Source: a bacterium
GTDB lineage: Bacteria; SZUA-182; DTGQ01
DNA length: 52,500 nt
Assembly: GCA_023512255.1 (NCBI GenBank)
Contig: JAILZY010000020.1
Span: 1 to 52,500, forward strand
Reading direction: 5' to 3'
The notes beneath the pieces are model-generated. The model did no database searches and was not told the origin of the DNA. It saw only the letters and a program-made list of their open reading frames with translations. Both the position numbers and the translations under genes were made by a program. Positions 31,913 to 41,285 of the stretch are shown in pieces (position 1 is the stretch's first letter; every line of letters begins with the position of its first letter).

Positions 31913-32941
31913 TTATAGAATTAGCATGGCGTCTCCATAGCTATAAAACCTATACTTCCTAGCTATGGCCTGCTGGTATGCTTCCATAATAAAGTCGCGG
32001 CCTGCGAACGCGGCCACAAGCATCAGCAGGGTAGATTTTGGCAGGTGAAAGTTAGTGATCAGACCGTCCACCATCCGCATCGTGAACCCGGGGTAGATAA
32101 ACAGGTTGGTCCACCCCCGGAGAGGCAGGTTGGGATTTTGCCCCAAGGATTCTAAAACCCTGACTGAGGTTGTGCCGCAGGCTATAATTCTGGCGCCCCG
32201 CTTTTTAGTTTCGTTAATCTTGTCTAGTGTCTCTGGCGGAATTTCATAGTATTCAGCCTCCATCTTGTGGTCTTCGATCACCTCAGTCTTGACCGGCTGA
32301 AAGGTCCCAAGCCCTACGTGCAGGGTTACAAAGGCGATCTGCACTCCCTGATCTCGAATTTTATCCAGGAGAGAATCGGTAAAGTGCAGACCGGCTGTTG
32401 GTGCGGCTACAGCTCCCTTTTGCCTAGCAAATACCGTCTGGTAGCGCTGCCGGTCCTCATTGGTCGGGGAGCGGAAATGTTTGATATATGGAGGAAGGGG
32501 GACCTGACCGTACTCTTCGAGAGCCTGCTCAACACCCATCTGCCCTGAAAAGGCGGCAATACAGCGGCCCTGGTCCTTTTTTTCCACTACTTGCCCGATT
32601 AGGGCTCCTTGGGCTATCAGGAAGGGCTCATTTAGCCTGATGCCTCCCCGAATGAGCACTTCCCAGAGCTGATTGTCGGCCGCTGTGGGGCGCAGGAAAA
32701 AAATTTCCAGCTTGCCGCCAGTTTGCTTTTGCCCGATAAGCCGACAGGGAATGACCTTGGTATCATTGAGCACCAAAAGGTCATGGGGATGCAGATATTC
32801 GCATATAGCAGAAAATATCCGATGCTCAATTGTCCGGCTCTTGCGGTCAAGTACCATTAGCCGGGAGGTATCTCTCCTCGGCAAGGGATACTGAGCGATT
32901 CTCTCAGGTGGAAGCTCGTAATAAAAATCAGAAAGCTGCAT
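31913..32941 (-). CDS. queA: tRNA preQ1-34 S-adenosylmethionine ribosyltransferase-isomerase QueA
   Basis: This 342-aa enzyme transfers and rearranges the ribosyl group of SAM onto preQ1 in tRNA, making epoxyqueuosine. It has the family opening QLSDFYYELPPERIAQYP, DRLMVLDR-like SRLMVLDRKS, AVAAPTAGLHFT, VTLHVGLGTFQPV and TNFHLPKSTLLMLVAAFAG. The start is ATG 32941; an upstream TTG at 32977 overlapping queH is less likely. It follows queH by 28 bases, and QueH acts on the QueA product, so the pair forms a small queuosine operon. Confidence 0.96.
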   Translation of the reverse strand: MQLSDFYYELPPERIAQYPLPRRDTSRLMVLDRKSRTIEHRIFSAICEYLHPHDLLVLNDTKVIPCRLIGQKQTGGKLEIFFLRPTAADNQLWEVLIRGGIRLNEPFLIAQGALIGQVVEKKDQGRCIAAFSGQMGVEQALEEYGQVPLPPYIKHFRSPTNEDRQRYQTVFARQKGAVAAPTAGLHFTDSLLDKIRDQGVQIAFVTLHVGLGTFQPVKTEVIEDHKMEAEYYEIPPETLDKINETKKRGARIIACGTTSVRVLESLGQNPNLPLRGWTNLFIYPGFTMRMVDGLITNFHLPKSTLLMLVAAFAGRDFIMEAYQQAIARKYRFYSYGDAMLIL

Positions 32942-32969
32942 GAAATTGGTTTTCTCCTCATTTTCCGCC

Positions 32970-33557
32970 TCAGGCAACTTTCGTCTCCATCGGCGGGCAA
33001 TGGGCAGTTTTCCCTTCTGTCAGCGGATGGCAGTAGCGCTCTTTTTCACTGTAGATGCAGCCACAGTACTGCTGTCTATACAAGCCGAATTCTTTCGATT
33101 GCAGGATGCCCTCCTTCCATCCTTGACGAAAATCCCGATAGTAGAAGGGCACTCCGTAGCGCTCTCCTATCTCGGCCCCGATTCGGGCCACAGCCTCGTG
33201 GTTTTGAAATTTGCTGTACAGCAGGGTGGAGGTAAAGGAGTCGAATCTTCCCCTGGCGGCAACTTTTGCGGCTGCCTCAAGCCGCAGATGATAACAGACA
33301 AGACACCTACTACTTTTACTTTCACGAAATACCACCTCTCGCAGGAAATCTTCAAGGAGGTATTCATCCCGATAAATCATGCGAATGTTTTTCGCTGAGC
33401 TCCACTGCTGGACAGTCCCCAGCCTTCGCTGATATTCCTGATATGGGTGAATGTTAGGATTGAAAAAAAAGCCAGCTATTTCATGCTCTTCCTGAAGCAG
33501 CACTATTGAGGGATAGACAAAGCAGGGTGCGCAACAGACATGAACTAGGATTTTCAT
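32970..33557 (-). CDS. queH: Epoxyqueuosine reductase QueH
   Basis: This 195-aa protein is the oxygen-independent alternative to QueG and reduces epoxyqueuosine to queuosine in tRNA. The metal and iron-sulfur ligands typical of QueH are visible: VHVCCAPC at residues 6-11, CLVCYHLRLE mid-protein and YCGCIYSE near the C-terminus. NPNIHPYQEYQRR and FTSTLLYSKFQNHE are further family motifs. It lies directly upstream of queA. Confidence 0.95.
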   Translation of the reverse strand: MKILVHVCCAPCFVYPSIVLLQEEHEIAGFFFNPNIHPYQEYQRRLGTVQQWSSAKNIRMIYRDEYLLEDFLREVVFRESKSSRCLVCYHLRLEAAAKVAARGRFDSFTSTLLYSKFQNHEAVARIGAEIGERYGVPFYYRDFRQGWKEGILQSKEFGLYRQQYCGCIYSEKERYCHPLTEGKTAHCPPMETKVA

Positions 33558-33808
33558 GCTCTAAGAATACCTCAAAAATTTGATTTTTCCCCTTAAAGCC
33601 GCAATAATAAATCTTATTTTAACCGATTATGGCCTAATTTTACAACAATAAAATAAGCATTCGGGCTGATGAAATCTCACTCTATTTGCCTTTTGATCTA
33701 CCTCATCTCTTGAGAGGGCTCTTGCCTTTTCAGTTCAACTTCGATATCTTTTACCTTGCAGTGTTTTTTGAGTATATTTATTTGAGTATATTTATTTTTA
33801 TTGTGTAA

Positions 33809-33844
33809 TTAGTCCTCTCGCCCACTTGGCGAGAAAACCATTAA
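33809..33844. repeat. Internally deleted M1 remnant
   Basis: TTAGTCCTCTCGCC and GGCGAGAAAACCATTAA, both recognisable M1 termini, face each other across five bases. The remnant precedes tandem copies of CTATTAGAAAAC upstream of the DUF1805 gene. The intergenic stretch 33558-33808 shows nothing else. Confidence 0.6.
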
Positions 33845-33933
33845 CTATTATGCTATTAGAAAACTATGCTATTAGAAAACCATTAACTATTAATGCTATT
33901 ATTGAAATAGAGTGGCAGGAAGAGGAGCAGAGT

Positions 33934-34224
33934 ATGGAAATTCAAGATATTGATATTGAAGGGCATAAGCTGAAAGGAGCAAAAATTCCGACTGGTAATA
34001 CGGTCATTTTGATCATTGAAGCCCCGATAGGGTTTTTGGGCTGTGGCTATTTTGATCTTGAGATAGCTGATCGGGTCAAGGATGTGGCCGCTGTGGTTAC
34101 CGGGGTCAAGACCTTTGATGATCTGCTGAATAAGCCTGTACAAAAAGTCAGCCAGGCCGCCAAGGAGCGAGGGATCAGCGTAGGGTGTTCAGGCCTTGAG
34201 GCTCTTCGGAAAATGCTGGGCTGA
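33934..34224 (+). CDS. DUF1805 (YunC-family) protein
   Basis: This 96-aa protein has the entire DUF1805 pattern: GHKLKGAKIPTGNTVILII, FLGCGYFDLEIADR, AAVVTGVKTFDDLLNKPV and GISVGCSGLEALRKMLG. The family is common in anaerobes and Firmicutes; biochemical function is unknown. I start at ATG 33934, where AGGAAGAGGAG lies just upstream and the family N-terminus begins. A longer frame from 33826 would translate repeat remnants. It is followed by tandem TTATCCTTATA repeats and M1 copy 4. Confidence 0.9.
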   Translation: MEIQDIDIEGHKLKGAKIPTGNTVILIIEAPIGFLGCGYFDLEIADRVKDVAAVVTGVKTFDDLLNKPVQKVSQAAKERGISVGCSGLEALRKMLG

Positions 34225-34414
34225 GAGAGGCGGGGCTTATCCTTATAGCTTATCCTGCTTATCCTTATATTTATGTTGCCTTCGCTCTTATATATCAGAC
34301 ACCATAAACCCTATATCAGAACAACCATAAACCATCGAAGGGGCTATTAGGGTTATGTCTCTCAATGGGAGCTAATAAATAAGAGCGATTGCCTTTATAT
34401 CTATGTTGCCTGAT

Positions 34415-34549
34415 TAAGTGGTTCTTTCGCTAATAAAGCGCGCAAGCTGGGAGCGGGCAAAAGGTCTGCCCCTACATCTGTCCCTACAATTGATAGCCTA
34501 ATTGATTCGCTGCGCACTCGTGTTACGCATTTAGCGAAAGAACCACTTA
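34415..34549 (+). mobile_element. MITE-like element M1, copy 4 (best preserved)
   Basis: The 19-bp terminal repeats TAAGTGGTTCTTTCGCTAA (34415-34433) and 34531-34549 are perfect inverted copies. The interior shares GTGTTACGCA and CAATTGATAGCCTAATTGAT blocks with copy 3 in the opposite orientation. TA at both edges may be the target. It lies between the convergent DUF1805 and methyltransferase genes. Confidence 0.92.
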
Positions 34550-34558
34550 TATACCCGA

Positions 34559-35167
34559 TCAGTGGACGATTAACGGCGGAAGGTGCAGATGAGGCAAGAT
34601 GCGGGGGTAGACTACCTGTCCCAAAAGCATGATAGCTAGAATGGCTCCGACAAATCCTAGAATACACTGTTTTTCTTTCCTGATGCCCCTTGTCCAGAAG
34701 GTGGCTCCTTTTTCCTCCTCCTCTCTTAACGCTGTCCTGTAGCTGAAAGGATTAGGAATAAGTCGGGGAACACGTTGGTAGTATCTGGCCCAGGCTTCGG
34801 GAAATTTATCTTTTAAATTTTTTTCCTCCCGAAAAATAACCGGATAATAAACCAGGAGAAAGAAAATAAGGGTGCAGACAAGAAGAATAGGTCTTTGCAC
34901 AGCCAGACAGAAGCCGATAGCCATAATCAGACTCCCAAGGTAGAGCGGGTTTCTGGTATAGCGATACGGGCCGCTGGTACATAAAGTTACATTTTTTTGA
35001 ATATGACTAGAGGCCCAGATTCTGATCGCAAGACCTAGAGAAGCTATTCCAATCCCTATCCACCAGATCCCCTTTGTACAGGAGAGAAGAACGATAGCTC
35101 CTAGTGCCCAGCCTAAAAAAAATCTTAGCCTATCTCTCCATCTTATTTGTCTTGTTGGAGTTGACAC
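34559..35167 (-). CDS. Isoprenylcysteine carboxyl methyltransferase (ICMT/PEMT)-like membrane protein
   Basis: This 202-aa protein has four or five membrane helices. The SAM-binding core is GPYRYTRNPLYLGSLIMAIGF followed by YYPVIFREEKNLKDKFPEAWARYYQRVPRLIP (given in shortened form: EEKNL...FPEAW...YYQRVPR), which is the ICMT/phospholipid N-methyltransferase signature. A final membrane segment (CILGFVGAILAIMLLGQV) is extra. Bacterial members methylate varied lipids or small molecules; the substrate here cannot be told. The start is GTG at 35167 after AAGGAG. Confidence 0.88.
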   Translation of the reverse strand: MSTPTRQIRWRDRLRFFLGWALGAIVLLSCTKGIWWIGIGIASLGLAIRIWASSHIQKNVTLCTSGPYRYTRNPLYLGSLIMAIGFCLAVQRPILLVCTLIFFLLVYYPVIFREEKNLKDKFPEAWARYYQRVPRLIPNPFSYRTALREEEEKGATFWTRGIRKEKQCILGFVGAILAIMLLGQVVYPRILPHLHLPPLIVH

Positions 35168-35448
35168 AAGCTCCTTACCTAAAATTCTACCTTAAGCAGG
35201 CTCTTTAGTTGTTCGAAAGTGAGAATGATTTTATGTTTCTCAGCATATCTTGAAGAGCCACTCACTGTCAATACCCTATTTTCAGGGGAAGATGTTATGT
35301 TTTCCCCTGGGCGATTATCCTGCCATCTCCTTCTTCGATGGGGGGTGAGCCCTTTCCTCTCAGCAGAAGGAGGGCTCATCCTCCCTTATCGCTCTATGTC
35401 AAAGAAAGGGAAAGAGAACATCAGGCTATAGATCAAAAGATTTTCTTC

Positions 35449-37077
35449 TTATGGCGAACCTATGGTGGATAGCTTCCCGTTGCTTTCAAGTTTAATGAGG
35501 TAAAAATCGCCATTTCCCCCAGCAGTAAACCTTGTGCCAGCGACTATATAGCCGCCATCTAAGGTCTGGGCAATGGACCTTGCCTCCTCATCCTCAGCGC
35601 TACCAAAGGTCTGCTCCCAAACGATCGATCCACTATCAGCGAGCTTGACGATGTAAAAGTCACGGCCTCCTGTGCCAGATGAAAGCGTATATCCAGCCAA
35701 AATATAGCCGCCGCCGACAATTTCCTGGACCGAGGCAGCCTCCTCATCATCGCTTCTTCCGAAAGACCTTTCCCAAACCACATCGCCAAACTTATTGAGC
35801 TTGACTACATAGCAGTCATAATCAAAATTATCCATATCGCTTGTGTATCCGGCAGCGACATAGCCTCCATCAGCCGTCTGCCGAACGGATTTAATCTCTG
35901 TGTAGCCGTCTCCTTCCAAAATTTTTGACCACTCCTCTTGGCCATTAGAAGAAAGTTTTACTAGATAACCATAAAGATTTTCGAAATCATAGCAATAAGT
36001 GTAGCCAGCAACAATGTAGCCGCCATCTTTGGTCTGATGTATGGATTGGGCCTCTTCATAGCCACCGGAGCAATCATAGGTTTTTTGCCACTCAAGCTCA
36101 CCATTTCTATTAAGCTTGACCAGATAAAAATCTCGCTCACCCCACTCATAATTTTCCATATACCCGGCGGCAATATAGCCATCATCAGCCGTCTGCTGGA
36201 TAGAGCGGACCTCTTCGTCACAGTTGGCTTCGAAAGCCAGGGTTTGCTCCCACTCAAGCTCGCCGCTTTCTTTGAGTTTGACGATATAGAAGTCTCTACT
36301 CCCATCTTCAGCGTCGGTCGAGCCACCGACAATGTAGCCGCCATCTTTGGTCTGCTGAATCGAGTAAGCCTCTCCATCATTATTTATGCCAAGGAGCTTG
36401 TCCCACTCCTTAACACCCATGCGGTTAAGCTTTAACACATAGCCATAGATATCGCTGGTAGCCGTTGAGCCGGCCACAATGTAGCCGCCATCTTTGGTCT
36501 GCTGGACAGAGAAAGCGCTATCATCACCCAATTTATTAAAGGTTTTTTCCCAGGGAATAGGGGTCTGCCCGGAAGAGCCAGTGGTGATGGTAATCTGAAC
36601 ACTTGCCGTTTGGGTATTTCCACTACTGTCTTTGGCCGTCAAGGTTATGGTGTGGTCTCCGGCTGACAGCGTAGTGGTGGTGAGGAAATAGCCGCTTCCA
36701 AGCTGTCCATCCCGCGATGATCTCCAGATGAGTGAGCTTCCCGGCAGATTGCCATCTTCAGGATCCGCTGCCCAACCGCTTAAGGATACTGGACTTCCCT
36801 GGTTAAAGGTTTGATTATTCGAGGGAGAAAGAATGCTCACTGAGGGTAGACCCATATTTACTCCGCCTCCGCTATGCTCTCCACTGCTTCCGCTATTTTC
36901 ACCCTGGGCAGTATCTTGGCTGCTACTTCCACCACTACTTCCTCCCCCACCACCATTGCAGCCCGACAAAGATATGGTAGCGGTGATGAGTATCAGACAA
37001 AAAATCCCTAACCACAGAGACTGGATAATAATGCCTACTTTCCTTGATTTTACTTCTCTCGACCTTCCCCTCATCAT
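35449..37077 (-). CDS. Lipoprotein with an Ig/PKD-like domain and seven-repeat beta-propeller
   Basis: This 542-aa protein has a lipoprotein signal (SLSGC near residue 40) and a Gly/Ser-rich linker. A PKD/Ig-like domain (about 75-170, SILSPSNNQTFNQGSPVSL...ITLTAKDSSG) follows, then seven repeats of about 54 residues, each containing S(I/V)QQT-DGGYI-AG(S/Y)T and ending with (W/E)-x-(K/Q)-T. Seven such repeats suggest a seven-bladed propeller. It is likely exposed on the outer membrane and may bind a surface ligand; the family is widespread in environmental deltaproteobacteria with no defined function. GGAG precedes the ATG. It is the last gene of the minus-strand block. Confidence 0.85.
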   Translation of the reverse strand: MMRGRSREVKSRKVGIIIQSLWLGIFCLILITATISLSGCNGGGGGSSGGSSSQDTAQGENSGSSGEHSGGGVNMGLPSVSILSPSNNQTFNQGSPVSLSGWAADPEDGNLPGSSLIWRSSRDGQLGSGYFLTTTTLSAGDHTITLTAKDSSGNTQTASVQITITTGSSGQTPIPWEKTFNKLGDDSAFSVQQTKDGGYIVAGSTATSDIYGYVLKLNRMGVKEWDKLLGINNDGEAYSIQQTKDGGYIVGGSTDAEDGSRDFYIVKLKESGELEWEQTLAFEANCDEEVRSIQQTADDGYIAAGYMENYEWGERDFYLVKLNRNGELEWQKTYDCSGGYEEAQSIHQTKDGGYIVAGYTYCYDFENLYGYLVKLSSNGQEEWSKILEGDGYTEIKSVRQTADGGYVAAGYTSDMDNFDYDCYVVKLNKFGDVVWERSFGRSDDEEAASVQEIVGGGYILAGYTLSSGTGGRDFYIVKLADSGSIVWEQTFGSAEDEEARSIAQTLDGGYIVAGTRFTAGGNGDFYLIKLESNGKLSTIGSP

Positions 37078-37169
37078 ATAAGCTCCAACTAGTTAAAATT
37101 ATTAATTATATGCCAGTAATTAAAATAGTTAATTATAGTAATTAAAAATTAAAATAGTAATTAAAATAG

Positions 37170-38807
37170 TTAGTTATATGACAGCATGGTTATTTTGCCG
37201 TAACGCTGCTTTTCCTCTTCAACCCGCTGCATGGTCAGCTTCATTTTGATAGCCTGCCGTACCTTATCGAATGGCTTGATCTCACCGCCTTTTTTGTCTA
37301 CCAGCTTGATAATTTCATAACCTTCCCCTGTTTTGATTACCCCGCTTAACTCACCGATATTTAGGGCAAAAGCAGCTTTTTCCAAGGCAGGGTCCTTTTC
37401 TCCCCTGCCAAACCAGCCGATCTCCCCACCCTTTGAAGCCGAAGGGTGAATGGATTTTTTCATGGCCAGATCAGCAAAAGAAGCCCCTTTTTGAAGCTCT
37501 GAAAGCAGGTTCTTGGCCTCGGTCTCTGTTTTCACTACAATTGATTTAACCCGAACCTTGAGTGGTATTTGAAACTCCTCGGGATGAGACTGATAGAAAT
37601 CCTCAATATCCTGATCGCTGATTTTGATCCGATCAAAGATATAGCTCTTTTGGAAGGCGGTTGACAGAATTTGATCTTTTCCCCTCTCGATCTCGGCTGC
37701 CACCTCAGGATCGTGCTCAAGGTGTACCTTTCGAGCTGCTCTTGAAAAGACCTTGGTTTCCACAAAGTAATGGGCCCATTTCTCACGGAGAATATTTTTT
37801 TCTTTTTCTGAGGAAACCCGGCTCATGATCGAAGACAAGATCTGCTCTGGTATCTTCTCCTCACCTATGCTGGCCAAAAGAGGCTCACCCGCAGGATAAA
37901 AAACTACCTTTGCCTCCTGATAATGCTTTTGAATTAGCTCGGTTTTCTTTTGCCAAAATAGCCTTGCCCGGATGCTGCTCTTGGCCTCATCGAATGGTAC
38001 TTCTCTTTGGCCTCTTCTATCCAGAAGTCTCATAATTTGATACTCTTTTCCAATTTTGATGATGTTGCTTAGCTTTCCAGGCTCAAGGGAAAAGGCTGCC
38101 TGCTCAAGCTCCTGATTAATTCTGCCTCTGATCAGCCAATCATGTTTTCCACCCTGTTTCCAGCAGCGGCAGATGGATTTTTGCCTGGCTAAATCCTCAA
38201 GACGAGCCCCTTTTTTTAAAGCATCGAGAAGCTCTTGGGCCCGCTCCAGGCTCTGGGTTACCAAATGCTCGATCAGGACACTTTCCGGAATAACGAATTG
38301 ATCCTTATGCTCAAGATAATACCTTTTCACCTCCTCTGCTGAGGGCTCTGCCTCCTGATCGATATACTTGATGATGTAGAGGCGGGCCAGGGTCTCATCA
38401 GTCATTTTGTTAATCTCATCCATTATCACTTGGCTTTTATCTAAGCCTACTTTTTTTGCCTGGCGGGAGAAGAGCTTGGCCTCTAATAAATTGCGCGCTA
38501 CCTTATCTCTAAGCTCATCTCGCCTTCGCTTTGGCAGCTTATCGAGAGCGGCCTCAAGCTCATCCCCAGTAAGTTCAAGATCACCCAGCCTGGCCACTAT
38601 TGCGCTTTTACCGCTAACGCGGCTGCGGGCTGCGGGCGCTCCTGCTTCCCCATGATCTTTCTTCTGGCCACAACCAATGAAAAGCGCCCCCGCTATGCCA
38701 AGCCAACATAAGAGCCAGAATACTCCGTGAGTTTGAAGCCTCCTTGAAAAGAGCTTGAGAATGACTGTTTTTTCCTGTGCAGAAAGTTTTAGTGAATTTG
38801 CGCTCAT
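37170..38807 (-). CDS. Lipoprotein with two parvulin peptidyl-prolyl isomerase domains (SurA/PrsA-like)
   Basis: This 545-aa protein has a lipoprotein signal (LFIGC about residue 46). An N-terminal SurA-like helical region (LDKLPKRRRDELRDKVARNLL) is followed by two PpiC/parvulin domains. The first is around residues 185-275 (LIEHLVTQSLERAQELLDAL...GGKHDWLIRGRI) and the second around 410-515 (VKSIVVKTETEAKNLLSEL...SKGGEIGWFGRGE). The first domain has lost some of the GGxLG consensus and carries an extra CRC, so it may be a binding module only. Such periplasmic chaperones help fold exported or outer-membrane proteins. It follows the octahaem cytochrome gene and may assist maturation of the cytochromes encoded around it. 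Confidence 0.9.
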   Translation of the reverse strand: MSANSLKLSAQEKTVILKLFSRRLQTHGVFWLLCWLGIAGALFIGCGQKKDHGEAGAPAARSRVSGKSAIVARLGDLELTGDELEAALDKLPKRRRDELRDKVARNLLEAKLFSRQAKKVGLDKSQVIMDEINKMTDETLARLYIIKYIDQEAEPSAEEVKRYYLEHKDQFVIPESVLIEHLVTQSLERAQELLDALKKGARLEDLARQKSICRCWKQGGKHDWLIRGRINQELEQAAFSLEPGKLSNIIKIGKEYQIMRLLDRRGQREVPFDEAKSSIRARLFWQKKTELIQKHYQEAKVVFYPAGEPLLASIGEEKIPEQILSSIMSRVSSEKEKNILREKWAHYFVETKVFSRAARKVHLEHDPEVAAEIERGKDQILSTAFQKSYIFDRIKISDQDIEDFYQSHPEEFQIPLKVRVKSIVVKTETEAKNLLSELQKGASFADLAMKKSIHPSASKGGEIGWFGRGEKDPALEKAAFALNIGELSGVIKTGEGYEIIKLVDKKGGEIKPFDKVRQAIKMKLTMQRVEEEKQRYGKITMLSYN

Positions 38808-39169
38808 TCTGGCTTTTACCCCCCTCTTATAATTTTTTTCTGATAACTTTTCTGACCTTCTAAAAATCTCTTTAGCTCATCACTTTTCATCGCCGCAGAG
38901 CCGGGTATAGCGCGCAAGCGCAGCGCCCGGCAGCAGTGCGCGGTCAGGCATTAAGATGCTAGCAAGTTTACTTGGGCTGTGATCAAGCCTTTCAAAACAA
39001 AGCCAAGGCCCCCTTATCCTGCTTTTTCCCACCCTTTTATCCTGCCTCCTCCTCAAATAGACAGAAGAGAGAGGGGGAGTTTAAGCCTCCCTCCTCTCTC
39101 TTTCCTATACTTCAAGCTAGTACTTCACGTGTCTTTGCCTTCTTACTACTTTACCCCTCCTTTCGCTCT
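38808..39169. other. Gap between the octahaem cytochrome and the parvulin gene
   Basis: No gene is supported. A short GC-rich palindrome (GCCGGG at 38900-38905, CCCGGC at 38926-38931, with GCGC repeats between) could form a hairpin, but no T tract follows on the minus strand. The gap suggests the parvulin gene has its own promoter. Confidence 0.5.
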
Positions 39170-41266
39170 CTATGGCAGCGGCACCAGAATCTTTATCTTC
39201 TGATAATTGCTCTTGGCATTGCCAACGATTTCAGACCAGCTGCCGTTAGTCTTGCCTTTTTCCACCCACAGGTATTTGTACTGGCCAGTCCACTCAGGGG
39301 GCAGCCCAGTCAACCTTACCTTGATCATGGTGTTGCTCCAGCTCTTGACATTGCTCAGCACGGTCCCCTTGCCAAGGTCAGGATGCGTTGCCTCTCCCAG
39401 CGAACCAATGCGCACCTCACCGCTTCCCTGGGGATAGCCGAAGTTGATACCATAGATAGTTACCAGGTTATTGTGATCAATTCTGGTAGGTGTAATCCGG
39501 TAAATGTTCGGAGTGTTGATCAGATCGAAATAGAGCGGATCAGAGGAGACCACTTGCAGAATGGTATCGCCGGAGTCAAAAGTCCCATTTCCATTTTTAT
39601 CACCGAAGTAGATGAACTTCATCGACAAAGACCACTTGCCTAGAGCAAGCCCCGTACCCTTAGCCAAGGTAGGCTCACTGCCGCTGTCCTGGACAAAATT
39701 TCGCTCTGGATTAAGTCGATCTTTGAAGAAGTCGTAGAATCTGACCTCAAAGCTCTTCTCGGTCCAGTTGCGGTAGTTCAGAGCTGTGTAGGTACCTTGT
39801 GAGGCTGAAAAATCCACCAGAGAATACACACCGTGATATCCATCATCGAAGATCTTTGTTCGGCTGGTGCCAAAGCTGCCGACATCAGGATCACACAGCG
39901 ATACCTTTATCCAGGTGCCGCATGGTCCCTCTTTCGGATCTATCTTGATGCAGAGAGCATCGCAGCTTGCCTCAAGGGTAAAGACTCTCTGGTTGCTCTC
40001 ACCAGTCGGGGTTACCACTCGGACATTATAGTTTCCAGGAGCAAGGAGCTCCCAGCAGGGAATCTCAAACTCGATCAGGGTATCTGTCCAGGCATGGATA
40101 GGCATATCGATCCACTCGGTGCCGGTATTCAACTGAACCTTGTAGCCTTTTGCCTTCTCCTCACCGAAGTAGGCTCCTCGTAAGGTTACAATAGCGCCGC
40201 AGCAGCCATGACTTGGCTGAATGCCATCCGCGGAATTGTCAATAACTGGAACCTGCGGCGGTGGCGGTGGCGGAAGAAGAGGTACATTATCGCCATGGCA
40301 ACCAAAGCATTGCTCATCAGCCGAAAAGCCAGGCTGAACTTGAGGAGCATATGAGGGGCTATCCCATGTCCGGTAGCGGATCGGATCAAGATCCGCAGGA
40401 TCGCTGTTGCCCGCTACGTGGAAGCCGACCGCCTCCCAGCCATTGGTATTCTTGACATGGGGGCCGATTCGGTGGAGAGTGCCTATGCTGTGGCAGATCT
40501 CGCAATAGCGAATAAGCTGCCGATTGTAAGGATCCCAAGAGGGGCTTTGGGGGTTTTGAGAATGACAGCGGTAGCACTCCGAGGCTACATTGCCCAAAAA
40601 GCCCATGTGATGGGTCTGGTAGTTGCCAACAATCGGCTTTCCATATTCATAGAACCCCATGAATTCGCCCTTATCATTAACATGATTATAGGTTGATGGA
40701 TGTCCAGGGTTTTGTGGATCTTCCGTAATCGAGGCCACCTGTTCCCAATGGCAGTTTTCACAGGAGAATGGGCTAGGAGTAACCACCGAGGGCGGATACA
40801 TGTTAAAATCCCTGATTGGGGTGATTGGCTCGATCAGACTCGGATCATGGCAGGTAACGCAGTTTCCTGAGCCTGACATGTCGGTATTATGGTGCCAACC
40901 GTTGGTATCAAGGTCCCACTGGCTGTGGCAGCCGCCGGTGGTGCAGTCCCGGGTTATGGCCACGCCGCTTGGCAAATCTGGATTGACCTCATGACAGACG
41001 ATGCACTTGCGCTCGTTGACCACGGTGGGTGTGGCATGGTGTCGGTCAGCCAGGCTGCTGCCGTGGCAGGATCGGCAATCACTTTCAGTCAGGTTCTCAT
41101 AGAGGGTATCATAGATGCCGATTTCCTGAGGCACATAGTCCATAAGCGGCCGTGGGCGATTGTAATTTAAATTAATAGCCCACAAAACACCCAAGGTGCC
41201 GAAAATCAAGAGCATGGCTAGGGCAAAACTCAAAAAAAGCTTACTCTTCTTTATGATGCGCTTCAT
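39170..41266 (-). CDS. Octahaem cytochrome c with IPT/TIG domains
   Basis: This 698-aa protein begins with a signal/anchor helix (residues 10-30). It has eight haem sites in residues 64-325: CRSCH, CIVCH, one CX4CH (CTTGGCH), CVTCH, CENCH, CYRCH, CEICH and CFGCH. After a polyproline linker come beta-sandwich domains of IPT/TIG type (GAIVTLRGAYFG..., and PNIYRITPTRIDHNNLVTIYG...WSNTMIKV). A Ca-loop-like FGDKNGNGTFDSGD lies between them. It starts 19 bases after formate dehydrogenase beta and so belongs to the same operon, in the position where a membrane cytochrome b subunit would be expected. I infer that it takes electrons from the beta subunit and passes them outward. AGGAGGGAAG precedes the ATG. 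Confidence 0.93.
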   Translation of the reverse strand: MKRIIKKSKLFLSFALAMLLIFGTLGVLWAINLNYNRPRPLMDYVPQEIGIYDTLYENLTESDCRSCHGSSLADRHHATPTVVNERKCIVCHEVNPDLPSGVAITRDCTTGGCHSQWDLDTNGWHHNTDMSGSGNCVTCHDPSLIEPITPIRDFNMYPPSVVTPSPFSCENCHWEQVASITEDPQNPGHPSTYNHVNDKGEFMGFYEYGKPIVGNYQTHHMGFLGNVASECYRCHSQNPQSPSWDPYNRQLIRYCEICHSIGTLHRIGPHVKNTNGWEAVGFHVAGNSDPADLDPIRYRTWDSPSYAPQVQPGFSADEQCFGCHGDNVPLLPPPPPPQVPVIDNSADGIQPSHGCCGAIVTLRGAYFGEEKAKGYKVQLNTGTEWIDMPIHAWTDTLIEFEIPCWELLAPGNYNVRVVTPTGESNQRVFTLEASCDALCIKIDPKEGPCGTWIKVSLCDPDVGSFGTSRTKIFDDGYHGVYSLVDFSASQGTYTALNYRNWTEKSFEVRFYDFFKDRLNPERNFVQDSGSEPTLAKGTGLALGKWSLSMKFIYFGDKNGNGTFDSGDTILQVVSSDPLYFDLINTPNIYRITPTRIDHNNLVTIYGINFGYPQGSGEVRIGSLGEATHPDLGKGTVLSNVKSWSNTMIKVRLTGLPPEWTGQYKYLWVEKGKTNGSWSEIVGNAKSNYQKIKILVPLP

Positions 41267-41285
41267 GATCTTCTTCCCTCCTTTC

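Noticed and set aside
33826-33933. N-terminal extension of the DUF1805 protein
   Set aside because: The extension translates a MITE remnant and CTATTAGAAAAC repeats; the ribosome site and family start are at 33934.
35179-35448. Small genes in the gap between the methyltransferase and propeller genes (66 and 70 codons, opposite strands)
   Set aside because: The two frames overlap each other, have poor start contexts and no recognisable family.
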